This document shows positions 7,974 through 15,131 of a DNA stretch of 15,183 bases, in pieces (the stretch's first letter is position 1; each line of letters starts with the position of its first letter). Location of the stretch: assembly GCA_004556565.1 (NCBI GenBank), contig SFGN01000063.1:1-15183 (forward strand), written 5' to 3'. Under the pieces are notes generated by a model, which searched no databases, had not been told where the DNA came from, and saw nothing but the letters and a program-made list of their open reading frames with translations. Both the position numbers and the translations under genes were made by a program. Source of the stretch: Lachnospiraceae bacterium (lineage in GTDB: Bacteria; Bacillota_A; Clostridia; Lachnospirales; Lachnospiraceae).

Positions 7974-9749
7974 TCAAATAACATGATATTCTTTCAGCAG
8001 TTTTTCCACATCTGTGTTTTTGATAAAGTCTAAAGCCTTTTTAACAGCAATCTTTTCCTTGATTCCCAGCTTCATCTGAGTCAGTGGTTCTCCATCACGC
8101 AATTTGACAGTCGCATTCAAAAGATCTCTCACATCATATGTGCTGCACCAAACCTCCGGAACTCCACGGTCTACATTAAGCAAGGTATAAACAGCTTCCA
8201 TACCGGTACGCATGGAATACTCTGTTGTAAAAATAGTATCCCTTGCGGTCTCGGCAAACTGGCCAATAAATGCAAAGTTTACTGCTCCATCAGGCACAAC
8301 TTTTGGACGATCCGTATCATTACGAGGCATGAAAAAGGCATCAATATAAGGCATCATAACTGGAACTGTGTTTGCACTGTTCTCAGCCAGTTCTTCGATC
8401 TCGTTTTCCGGCACACCAATATGGTACAGCCATTCCATACAGATCTCTTTTCCTGTACAATCTCTCATTGGCTTTTTGACATAGTCACCAGGTCTGTCAT
8501 TAAAGAGCGCATATACCCAAACGAGACAATGGTCTTTTGGCTGGGAACGGAACTGTGGCTGACGGTTAATCGTCCAACTCAAAAGCCAGCTGGAATCTTT
8601 TACAGATACAATACCGCCGGTGACCACTTTACCAGTAAACGGATCTCGTTTACAGATATTTGTGATATATGGAATAATTCTTTGATCAAGTGTCTCCACA
8701 GTGGCACTCATCCAGTTGCACAGCTCACTGTCATAACAGAATTTATCCGGATTTCCAAAGTCAGGGCTTTGGGCGGCAATACGTCTCCACATATCCCATC
8801 CGCCACCTGGCTTGATTTCCGGATTATATGGAGCCGGCGTATTCTGGGATCCCATTGCAGAGTTTTCCACACATCCACCATTTGTGATGAACACAAGATC
8901 ATCCTCTGTGAGGTCTACGAAACGTGTTTCACCTTCCGCCTCAATTTCAATACGGGTAGCCTGCTTTCTGTTGGATGTAACATCAAACTCAACATTTACA
9001 ACCTTTGTATTATAGTGGAATACGACACCGGCATTTTCCAGATATTTTACCATCGGAAGGATCATACTCTCATACTGATTATATTTTGTAAAGCGCAGAG
9101 CGGTGAAATCAGGAAGCCCTCCAATATGGTGAATATACCGCTTAATGTAACGCTTCATTTCCAGTGCGCTGTGCCAGTTTTCAAACGCAAACATCGTCCG
9201 CCAGTACAGCCAGAAGTTTGAATCAAATACTTCATCGTCAAAATATTCATCAATACGTTTATCATACAATTCTTCATCCGGCGTGAAAAACAGCCTCATG
9301 ATCTCCATCTGTGCTTTGTCTGAAACTGCAAATTTCTTATCTGTATGTGCATCCTGTCCCCGGTTGACAGTAGCACGGCAAAGGGAGTAATTCGGATCTT
9401 CTTTATTGAGCCAATAATACTCATCCAGTACACTGACTCCCTCAGTTTCAATAGATGGGATAGAATGGAACAAATCCCACATAACTTCAAAATGGTTATC
9501 CATTTCACGTCCGCCACGCATTACATAACCTACACCCGGATATTCAAACCCATCACAGGCACCACCAGGAATCGGATCTTTTTCAAAAATGTGTATACGT
9601 TCACCTTTCATCTGACCATCACGGACAAGGTAACATGCGGCTGAAAGTGCTGCCAGCCCTGTACCAATAATATAAGCTGACTTGTGATCTACTCCTTCTG
9701 GTTTCTTCGGATGAGCAAAAGCTTCATAGTTTCCACTTGAATAATACAT
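7974..9749 (-). CDS. ohyA: Oleate hydratase, FAD-dependent (myosin-cross-reactive antigen family)
   Basis: A 591-residue flavoenzyme that adds water to the cis-9 double bond of fatty acids such as oleate, giving 10-hydroxystearate; in gut bacteria this detoxifies antimicrobial unsaturated fatty acids. The dinucleotide-binding GTGLAALSAACYL begins near residue 29, followed by IFEKD and PGGACDG, then the signature RGGREMDNHFE, whose Glu82 matches the catalytic glutamate I recall from Staphylococcus aureus OhyA. The 591-residue length also equals my recollection of that enzyme. The ATG at 9749 is preferred over 9755, since GGAGG ends 7 nt before 9749 but only 1 nt before 9755. It has its own promoter and a strong terminator, so it is probably transcribed alone. 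The TetR gene just upstream is the likely regulator. Confidence 0.96.
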   Translation of the reverse strand: MYYSSGNYEAFAHPKKPEGVDHKSAYIIGTGLAALSAACYLVRDGQMKGERIHIFEKDPIPGGACDGFEYPGVGYVMRGGREMDNHFEVMWDLFHSIPSIETEGVSVLDEYYWLNKEDPNYSLCRATVNRGQDAHTDKKFAVSDKAQMEIMRLFFTPDEELYDKRIDEYFDDEVFDSNFWLYWRTMFAFENWHSALEMKRYIKRYIHHIGGLPDFTALRFTKYNQYESMILPMVKYLENAGVVFHYNTKVVNVEFDVTSNRKQATRIEIEAEGETRFVDLTEDDLVFITNGGCVENSAMGSQNTPAPYNPEIKPGGGWDMWRRIAAQSPDFGNPDKFCYDSELCNWMSATVETLDQRIIPYITNICKRDPFTGKVVTGGIVSVKDSSWLLSWTINRQPQFRSQPKDHCLVWVYALFNDRPGDYVKKPMRDCTGKEICMEWLYHIGVPENEIEELAENSANTVPVMMPYIDAFFMPRNDTDRPKVVPDGAVNFAFIGQFAETARDTIFTTEYSMRTGMEAVYTLLNVDRGVPEVWCSTYDVRDLLNATVKLRDGEPLTQMKLGIKEKIAVKKALDFIKNTDVEKLLKEYHVI

Positions 9750-9802
9750 AATCATACCTCCTGAATTTCAATTCGTTATATATGTTTTTCAATTACATCC
9801 TC

Positions 9803-9831
9803 AATATACATTGTATGATAACTACTCTCAA
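9803..9831 (-). promoter_or_regulatory. ohyA promoter with overlapping palindrome
   Basis: On the minus strand TTGAGA (9826-9831) and TATATT (9803-9808) are each one base from consensus and are spaced by 17 nt. They predict transcription starting about 45-50 nt before the ohyA ATG. The palindrome ATACA-T-TGTAT (9806-9816) covers part of the -10 box and spacer, an ideal position for a repressor such as the adjacent TetR protein. The promoter is well supported; the operator role is inference. Confidence 0.62.
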
Positions 9832-9832
9832 T

Positions 9833-9883
9833 CAACAGAATAGCCCCATCATCGAATTCTTCGATGACAGGGCTATATTGTTG
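9833..9883 (-). terminator. Hairpin between tetR and ohyA
   Basis: Positions 9841-9856 pair with 9860-9875 around a 3-nt loop, and an imperfect outer stem reaches 9833/9883. The mismatches at 9847/9869 and 9848/9868 become G-U pairs only in minus-strand RNA, suggesting it ends the tetR transcript 20 nt after that stop. A run of seven T at 9884-9890 would also give termination in the plus direction, where no gene is seen. The minus-strand U tract is poor, so termination strength is uncertain. Confidence 0.6.
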
Positions 9884-9902
9884 TTTTTTTCGACAAACTC
9901 CA

Positions 9903-10484
9903 TCATTTGTTGATATTATCATATGGCTTATCAATCCGGCATTTTTCAAGCATACGAATGATATCTCCCTCTATTAAATTACTCAGTCTGAAAATCATCT
10001 TTTCCGGTGATGGTTTCATGTCCTGCCGTATCCAGTCCAGCATCATACCTACAAAAGCATACTTGTAAAAATCGGCAATAAATTTTTTATCCTCCTCCCT
10101 GACACTCATGCCTTGTGCACATTCTTCAACAACGTTAATAATCAATTGATAAACAACCCTGTACAGATATTGAATAATCTGTTCCTGACTCACATGACGG
10201 TAAACATTAAGTATAAAAGGCTTGTTTTCTTCTACGGCTTGAAAAATATTCAGAAATCCCTGTTCCCATGTATCATATGTAGTATTTCCATTTGCTGCTA
10301 TGCGGGAATCCTCCTCACAGGACCATTCAATGAGGTCATAAATATCTTTGAAATGATAATAAAAAGTTGCACGGTTGACACCGCAGTCTTCTGTAATATC
10401 ACTAATTGTAATTTTGGTAACCGGTTTTTTCAGTAACATCTTTTTAAGAGATGCCTCTAATGCTCTTTTTGTAATATCCGACAC
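9903..10484 (-). CDS. TetR/AcrR-family regulator upstream of ohyA
   Basis: A 193-residue regulator with the helix-turn-helix at about residues 24-46, including VNRATFYYHF. The C-terminal half contains FYKYAFVGMMLDWI, parallel to the pattern in the TetR at 1424-1987. The start is a GTG at 10484, with AGGAAGGG upstream. It has its own promoter with a perfect TATAAT box and is followed by a hairpin before ohyA. Flanked by a glyceride-type hydrolase and oleate hydratase, it probably senses a fatty acid or acyl-CoA and represses ohyA, perhaps also itself. That role is inferred from position only. Confidence 0.88.
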   Translation of the reverse strand: MSDITKRALEASLKKMLLKKPVTKITISDITEDCGVNRATFYYHFKDIYDLIEWSCEEDSRIAANGNTTYDTWEQGFLNIFQAVEENKPFILNVYRHVSQEQIIQYLYRVVYQLIINVVEECAQGMSVREEDKKFIADFYKYAFVGMMLDWIRQDMKPSPEKMIFRLSNLIEGDIIRMLEKCRIDKPYDNINK

Positions 10485-10532
10485 TTATCAATCCCTTCCT
10501 ATTCTGTATATCATTCCATTCGTTTGAAAAAT

Positions 10533-10561
10533 ATTATACCAAACTCGCATATTTTCCACAA
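10533..10561 (-). promoter_or_regulatory. Promoter of the second TetR gene
   Basis: On the minus strand TTGTGG (10556-10561), a 17-nt spacer and a perfect TATAAT (10533-10538) lie about 50 nt before the GTG start. Imperfect inverted repeats, GGAAAATAT upstream and ATATTTTTC downstream, flank the spacer and -10 box and could allow autoregulation, but the AT richness makes this weak. It lies in the 97-nt gap after the hydrolase gene, where no terminator hairpin is seen. Confidence 0.6.
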
Positions 10562-10581
10562 TGAACAAAAAATAAATCAAA

Positions 10582-11502
10582 TTACAAATGACAAATCAGC
10601 CAATGCCTGATATCGTCATAAACGTCTTCTTTGTCTGTCTCATTGATCAATTCATGTCTGTCATTTTTATAAAGTTTTATCGAAATATCCTTAATTCCTG
10701 CTTTTTTGTAGATTTCATAAACATTTTTAACTGCTTTTCCATAATTACCAACAGGGTCTTCTTCTCCTGCAATCAAAAATACAGAAAGGTTCTTCGGTAT
10801 TTTTGCAATATTATTTGAATTCTGTATGAATGACAGCACGTCCAATAAAGTACGGTATCCATTTACCGTGAAGGAATATGTACAATACTTATCAGTGTTA
10901 TATTTATCAACAATAGTTTCATCCTTTGTAAGCCAATCATTTGATGTCCTGACGTTTGGAATATGATTATTAAATTTGCTGAAAAACATATTTTTCAGCA
11001 TCTTGGATCTATAGCGGTCTCCCTTAAAGAATTTAGTCAGCGATACCATTATTTTACCAGCTTTCAGTACACTTCCAGACTGGTTGCCTGTTCCGGAAAT
11101 AATCACTCCATCCAACTCATTTCCATATGTCATTATATAGCGCCTTGCCATAAATGACCCCATACTGTGTCCAAACAAGAAGTAAGGAACAATAGGGTAA
11201 TTTTTCTTTGCAAAACGGGTTACTTCATATAAATCTGCAACGACAGTTTCACTCATGTTGCTTGGACAAAAATACCCCAAATCGTCATCTATTTTTGCCG
11301 TTTCTCCATGACCAAGATGGTCATTCCCAATTACAAGAATACCATATTGGTTTAAGTACCTTGCAAATTCATCATAGCGTTTTATGTATTCAATCATTCC
11401 ATGAGAAATCTGAACAATTCCAATTACTGTAATATTGGGTTCCCAAATAACAACATGCAACTGATTCTTTCCATCTGAGGATGGTATATATAATTCCTTC
11501 AT
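10582..11502 (-). CDS. Alpha/beta hydrolase, monoacylglycerol lipase/lysophospholipase type
   Basis: A 306-residue serine hydrolase of the Hydrolase_4 type. The nucleophile elbow is GHSMGS with Ser113; the acid is probably Asp249 (GEEDP) and the base His283 (NDRHE). SHGMIEY at 33-39 supplies the oxyanion-hole HG motif. No signal peptide is seen, so it should act in the cytoplasm on monoglycerides, lysophospholipids or similar esters, releasing fatty acid. AGGAGG lies 7 nt before the ATG. The tetR gene follows after 97 nt without an obvious terminator, so read-through into tetR is possible. The substrate cannot be fixed from sequence. Context with oleate hydratase favours a fatty acyl ester. 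Confidence 0.88.
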   Translation of the reverse strand: MKELYIPSSDGKNQLHVVIWEPNITVIGIVQISHGMIEYIKRYDEFARYLNQYGILVIGNDHLGHGETAKIDDDLGYFCPSNMSETVVADLYEVTRFAKKNYPIVPYFLFGHSMGSFMARRYIMTYGNELDGVIISGTGNQSGSVLKAGKIMVSLTKFFKGDRYRSKMLKNMFFSKFNNHIPNVRTSNDWLTKDETIVDKYNTDKYCTYSFTVNGYRTLLDVLSFIQNSNNIAKIPKNLSVFLIAGEEDPVGNYGKAVKNVYEIYKKAGIKDISIKLYKNDRHELINETDKEDVYDDIRHWLICHL

Positions 11503-11870
11503 TATACTGCCTCCTTGTTTCTTATCTCTAGAAATATACTTTTAAATTTCCTATGCATTATTTCAAGTATCCTCTATTTCAGCATATCAGATATCCTCCC
11601 AACGACAATAGGCAAACACCTTTGCAATGCCCAAGAACAGGTACTCCAACAAAGTAGCTCTAATAAGTAAACTTTTTAATACATGAATTTTCATTGTAAC
11701 AAATTGATCCACTCCGTTTCTAATTCCGCAAAGCCAATATTTTTGACTATTTCAACAAAATCATATTTCTACCATAGCGAGGTTTTTCCATTTCCATGTT
11801 GTATAAGGTGGTCTCTATTCCCATATATATTGAGAGGTTCTTTTTCGAAGAGCAAGATCCACCCATGTTT
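11503..11870. other. Spacer between hydrolase and mobile module
   Basis: AT-rich stretch without an intact gene. It holds a possible minus-strand gene remnant and small ORF (described separately at 11587-11768). Plus-strand frames crossing it have no ribosome binding site or recognisable motif. The junction between chromosome and mobilization module probably lies here or just to the right, since hairpin-rich, more GC-rich sequence begins at about 11870. I did not find matching direct or inverted ends. Confidence 0.35.
11587..11768 (-). pseudogene. Possible remnant gene tail plus overlapping 35-residue ORF
   Basis: On the minus strand a frame open from 11768 to 11691 ends KNIGFAELETEWINLLQ, which reads like the natural C-terminus of a protein whose front is missing. 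Its TGA overlaps, as ATGA, the ATG (11694) of a 35-residue ORF ending at 11587. Such 4-nt overlaps are typical of translationally coupled genes. Both pieces are short and unidentified, so this may be chance. If real, the mobile module to the right has replaced the front of the first gene. Confidence 0.25.
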
Positions 11871-12108
11871 AACAGTAGTGCCATTTTGGCAACTGTTGCA
11901 CTTACGGGTTTTCATCTTGATGGGGATTCCGGTCTTCGTTCCACTACGGTCCGCGCTAAACGCAGGTCCACTGGACCTGCAGCGCCCCCATGCCCTCGTT
12001 TTTGACATCACAGATGTCTTTTGGCTTCCACTGAAAAGTGGTCGCAGCAACAATGGTACAAATGGAAGGGACAGCCATTTATACCTATGTTGGCATCACA
12101 ATGTGATG
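11871..12108 (+). other. Candidate oriT: cluster of six inverted repeats upstream of mobC
   Basis: Six inverted repeats lie in under 240 bp: 11871-11897 (AACAGT, 2-nt bulge, TGCCA, loop TTT, then TGGCA and ACTGTT); 11953-11985 (GCGCT, AAAC bulge, GCAGGTCCA with perfect partner, then AGCGC); 12004-12018 (GACATC/GATGTC); 12028-12041 (CCACT, GAAA loop, AGTGG); 12060-12080 (AAATGG/CCATTT); and 12094-12108 (CATCAC/GTGATG). Relaxase genes of the MOBP type usually have their origin of transfer directly upstream of the mobC gene, with repeats recognised by the relaxase and MobC. The last repeat, 26 nt before mobC, could instead be an operator. The nick site was not identified. Confidence 0.55.
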
Positions 12109-12133
12109 AATGATTCCGTTGGAAGGGAGGAAT

Positions 12134-12520
12134 ATGGAGAGAAGAAATAAAAGAAAAGAAGTTACACATCCACATTTTGTAGCTGTACGACTTACTGATG
12201 CAGAGATGGCTCTTTTAGATCAGGGGGCATCTATTCTTGGGATTTCCAGATCAGAGTATCTAAGAAAATTACTTCTTGAAAAGGAAATTACAAACACCAT
12301 CGAGGTGATAGCTGACATGGATGAACTTCGGAAGCTGGTCAGTGAATACGGTAAAATCGGATCAAATCTCAATCAGATTGCAAGGTATTTTAACACCGGC
12401 GGAGAATGGTCTGAGGAAATAAAGGATGAGATCCGGCAATGTATTTCCGAGCTGTTCTCTTTGAGAAAAGAAGTATTACGAATGGCAGGTGAATTACATG
12501 GCCATAATCAAACACATTAA
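12134..12520 (+). CDS. mobC: MobC-like relaxosome accessory protein
   Basis: A 128-residue DNA-binding accessory protein expected to help the relaxase open oriT. An N-terminal ribbon-helix-helix-like segment (FVAVRLTDAEMALLDQGA, then GISRSEYLRKLLL) is followed by the MobC hallmark YGKIGSNLNQIARYFNTGG (about residues 79-97). The ATG at 12134 is favoured because the AAGGGAGG stretch precedes it, although the spacing to GGAGG is short; an in-frame ATG at 12110 has no good site. It overlaps the relaxase start by 23 nt, so the two are translationally coupled. The candidate oriT lies directly upstream. Confidence 0.85.
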   Translation: MERRNKRKEVTHPHFVAVRLTDAEMALLDQGASILGISRSEYLRKLLLEKEITNTIEVIADMDELRKLVSEYGKIGSNLNQIARYFNTGGEWSEEIKDEIRQCISELFSLRKEVLRMAGELHGHNQTH

Positions 12521-14174
12521 AAGCAGAAATGCGAACTATTCTGATGCCTTGGAATATCTGCTTTTTCAACACAATGAAAAAACAGGAAAACCGGTTCTGG
12601 ATGATTCCGGCAGAAAGATCCTGCGGGAAGAATTTTATATGGATGGACTGAATTGCGATCCGATGTCTTTTGACAAAGAGTGCGAGAGGACTAATCAGTT
12701 TTTTCACAAAAATCAAAAACGAGGAGATACCAAAAGCCACCATTACATCATCAGTTTTGATCCCACAGATGCAACAGATTGTGGACTTACCGGAGAAAAG
12801 GCTCAGGCTCTGTGTCTGGAATTTGCCCGGAAAAACTTTCCCGGCTATCAAGCACTGGTAGTCACTCATACAGATGGACACAATGGCTCCGGTAACATTC
12901 ATACCCATATTGTCATTAACAGTGTTCGGAAATATGCAGTTGACCGGCAGGATTACATGGACAAGCCCCATGAGCATGAAGCCGGATTTAAGCACCGGTC
13001 CACAACAAGATTTCTGAATCATTTAAAAAAGGAAGTCATGGAGATGTGTGACCGAGAAGGACTCCATCAGGTGGATCTCCTTTCTCCGGCACCTGCAAAA
13101 ATAACGAGAGAAGAATACTGGGCACAGACGCATGGACAGGATCAAATGGATAAAACAAATGAGAAAATCCGTGCTGCCGGGCTGAAACCGGCTTCGACTG
13201 TATTTCAGACACAAAAACAGTTTTTAAGGGATGCCATTGATGACTGCTCGCAGTTATCCGAAAGTTTCGATGAATTCCAATCTCTGCTTTTGGACAAATA
13301 CAATATTTCTGTCATTGAGAAAAGAGGTAGTTACCGGTATCTTCATCCAGACAGAGACAGACGGATCTCGTCAGAATCTCTGGGAGCCAACTATGGAAAA
13401 GCATATTTAGAACTGCAATTCCAGAACCATTCACTAGACAAAGTTCGTCCATATGAAAGCACTCACCGGACGGAAAACATTGCAAATCTTGATTATCATG
13501 CAGATCCATTTATGATCTTTTTTGTAAAATCTGAGCTTCGCCTTGTGACGGATCTCCAGACAAATATAAAGGCAATGCAGAATCAGGCTTATGCCCGGAA
13601 AGTGAAGATCAGCAATCTGCAGCAAATGGCAGATACCTTGATTTATATTCAGGATCATGGTTATGACACCAGAGAAGATCTGAAAAAACAGGAAACTGAC
13701 ATCCGGTTAAGGATGGAAGAAGCTCAGGAACATCTTTCTGATCTATCTTCCAAAATGAAAGATGTGAACGCACAGATCCACTACACCGGACAATATTTTG
13801 CTTCAAAACCGATATATGCTGAATTTCTGAAATCGAAAAATAAAAAGAAATTCCGGCAGGATCATTTATCGGAAATCAAATCCTACGAGGAAGCCCGTGA
13901 CTGGTTAAAAGCGTTCTATCCGAATGGAAAGATGCTTTCGATGAAAATCCTGAAATCTCAAAAAGCGGAACTACAGAAATCGATTGATACCCAGAAATCA
14001 GTTGTAAAACAATTCAGGGATTATCACAAAGAACTGGAAATCGCCGGTGCAAATGTAGATGCCATTCTCGGTATGAAAGAACCATTGGTTCACAATTCTT
14101 ATAAACAACCGGCACAAACAGAAAAATCTAAAAACAATACACAACACAAAAAGAAGGAGGACGAGACATTATGA
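12498..14174 (+). CDS. MOBP-type relaxase (Tn1549-like)
   Basis: A 558-residue relaxase that nicks oriT, stays attached to the 5' end and guides single-strand transfer. The N-terminal domain (about residues 1-260) has the candidate catalytic tyrosine in NANYSDALEYLL (Tyr14 or Tyr20), HHYIISFDP (81-89) and the metal-binding triad region VTHTDGHNGSGNIHTHIVIN (122-141) with His135 and His137. The C-terminal half is highly charged, with a likely coiled coil near residues 390-430. The ATG at 12498 follows AGGTG by 6 nt and is preferred over 12489. The sequence resembles relaxases of Tn1549-type integrative elements from memory. The stop overlaps the next gene as ATGA. Full length, with no frameshift seen. 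Confidence 0.93.
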   Translation: MAIIKHIKSRNANYSDALEYLLFQHNEKTGKPVLDDSGRKILREEFYMDGLNCDPMSFDKECERTNQFFHKNQKRGDTKSHHYIISFDPTDATDCGLTGEKAQALCLEFARKNFPGYQALVVTHTDGHNGSGNIHTHIVINSVRKYAVDRQDYMDKPHEHEAGFKHRSTTRFLNHLKKEVMEMCDREGLHQVDLLSPAPAKITREEYWAQTHGQDQMDKTNEKIRAAGLKPASTVFQTQKQFLRDAIDDCSQLSESFDEFQSLLLDKYNISVIEKRGSYRYLHPDRDRRISSESLGANYGKAYLELQFQNHSLDKVRPYESTHRTENIANLDYHADPFMIFFVKSELRLVTDLQTNIKAMQNQAYARKVKISNLQQMADTLIYIQDHGYDTREDLKKQETDIRLRMEEAQEHLSDLSSKMKDVNAQIHYTGQYFASKPIYAEFLKSKNKKKFRQDHLSEIKSYEEARDWLKAFYPNGKMLSMKILKSQKAELQKSIDTQKSVVKQFRDYHKELEIAGANVDAILGMKEPLVHNSYKQPAQTEKSKNNTQHKKKEDETL

Positions 14175-14599
14175 CACAAACAGAATTTCATTTGATCTTT
14201 GAACAGCAGGTGCAACGTTGTGAAGAAACCCTGTTGAGCAAAGCAAAAGAATATACCGGGAACAACCCAGACAGGCTCAGTGCATTTAAAACAGCTGCAG
14301 TTCTGCAGGAATGCACACCCGAAAGAGCTCTTGCTGGAATGATGGCAAAACACATCATCTCACTTTACGATATGTGTTTTTCGGAACAGTCAACTTATGA
14401 TCAGAGCATATGGGATGAGAAGATTACAGACAGTCTGAACTACCTGTTTCTGTTAAATGCACTGGTCAGGGAGGGGGCCTGCCATGAACAAGATCGAGAC
14501 AAAAATATTGAATTGTTTTGCAGTAAAAGAAGCAGAAAAGAATATGGTCTTTGCTGCAAGACTGACCCAGAGAGGGCACATCATCCATTCCATGAATGA
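14171..14599 (+). CDS. Small DUF1599-like protein, possible all-alpha NTP pyrophosphohydrolase
   Basis: A 142-residue soluble, mostly helical protein. The core is LLSKAKEYTGNNPDRLSAFK, then MMAKHIISLYDM and WDEKITDSLNYLFLLNALV (about residues 81-99). These blocks resemble DUF1599/nucleotide-modification-associated domains and recall the D-x-x-x-Y-L helix of MazG/dUTPase-like folds; the assignment is from motif memory. GGAGG lies 10 nt before the ATG, which overlaps the relaxase stop. The recognisable domain ends near residue 100, but the frame runs on for 42 residues, overlapping thyX by 116 nt. Next to a ThyX homologue, a role in removing dUTP or providing dUMP is plausible but unproven. Confidence 0.6.
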   Translation: MTQTEFHLIFEQQVQRCEETLLSKAKEYTGNNPDRLSAFKTAAVLQECTPERALAGMMAKHIISLYDMCFSEQSTYDQSIWDEKITDSLNYLFLLNALVREGACHEQDRDKNIELFCSKRSRKEYGLCCKTDPERAHHPFHE

Positions 14600-15131
14600 C
14601 CTGATGGATCTTTATAACCAATCCTTTACGGATGAAATCTTGACAAATCTGGGAGCTCTTCCGCACCCAACCATTCAGAAATTTACAGTAATCACTCTGG
14701 CTGTTGTGGGTGCCAGCAGAAGATTTCTCTCCCAGATCACACGCCATCAGAACGAAGTAAAATTCATGAGCGCCTCTCTGCAGTACAGCAACTATTCCGA
14801 AGAAGCTGATTTCGCGATCCCTTATGAGATTATTTCTTCACCTCCGGAGATACAGGCACTTTATCTTGAAAGCTGTCGGGAAGACATGAACTGTTATGAG
14901 CACCTGTGCAAAGCTGGTATCAGTCACGATACTGCCGGTTATGCAACTCCACAAGGCCTTCGTAATGTACTGATCATCAGTGCAACACCTTATCAGTGGA
15001 AGCATATGATCGGTCAGCGTTGCTGCCGCAGAAATACCGATGAGATGCGGATCGTAATGCTTATGATTTGGCAAAATCTGTACGAAGTCATGACCACCAC
15101 TTCAAGTGGTGGTTTGAATTTGACCCTATAA
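14484..15131 (+). CDS. thyX: ThyX-like flavin-dependent thymidylate synthase, 3' end apparently altered
   Basis: A 215-residue ThyX homologue; ThyX methylates dUMP to dTMP using FAD, NADPH and methylenetetrahydrofolate. The region ITRHQNEVKFMSASLQYSNY (85-104) corresponds to the ThyX RHRxxSxNxxSxRY motif, but with RHQ, one extra residue and Gln in place of the later Arg. Further on, LRNVLIISATPYQWKHMIGQ and RNTDEMR (183-189) match the C-terminal substrate-binding block. The ATG at 14484 follows GGGAGGGGG and is preferred over 14457. The last dozen residues (TTTSSGGLNLTL) are encoded by a hairpin sequence and look foreign, so the natural C-terminus is probably lost. Activity is uncertain because of both the motif changes and the tail. 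Confidence 0.72.
   Translation: MNKIETKILNCFAVKEAEKNMVFAARLTQRGHIIHSMNDLMDLYNQSFTDEILTNLGALPHPTIQKFTVITLAVVGASRRFLSQITRHQNEVKFMSASLQYSNYSEEADFAIPYEIISSPPEIQALYLESCREDMNCYEHLCKAGISHDTAGYATPQGLRNVLIISATPYQWKHMIGQRCCRRNTDEMRIVMLMIWQNLYEVMTTTSSGGLNLTL

Noticed and set aside
8421..9221. A 266-codon plus-strand open frame inside ohyA
   Set aside because: It is fully antisense to a very well-supported enzyme gene and shows no domain, no good ribosome binding site and low-complexity shadow composition.
11769..12053. A 94-codon minus-strand frame across the same hairpin region
   Set aside because: No ribosome binding site or family resemblance; it reads through palindromes, which give open frames on both strands by symmetry.
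11683..12150. A 155-codon plus-strand open frame upstream of mobC
   Set aside because: It runs through the whole hairpin array, has no clear ribosome binding site and no recognisable domain; the DNA is better explained as an oriT region.
12390..13022. A 210-codon minus-strand frame opposite mobC and the relaxase
   Set aside because: Antisense shadow of two recognisable genes, without any motif of its own.
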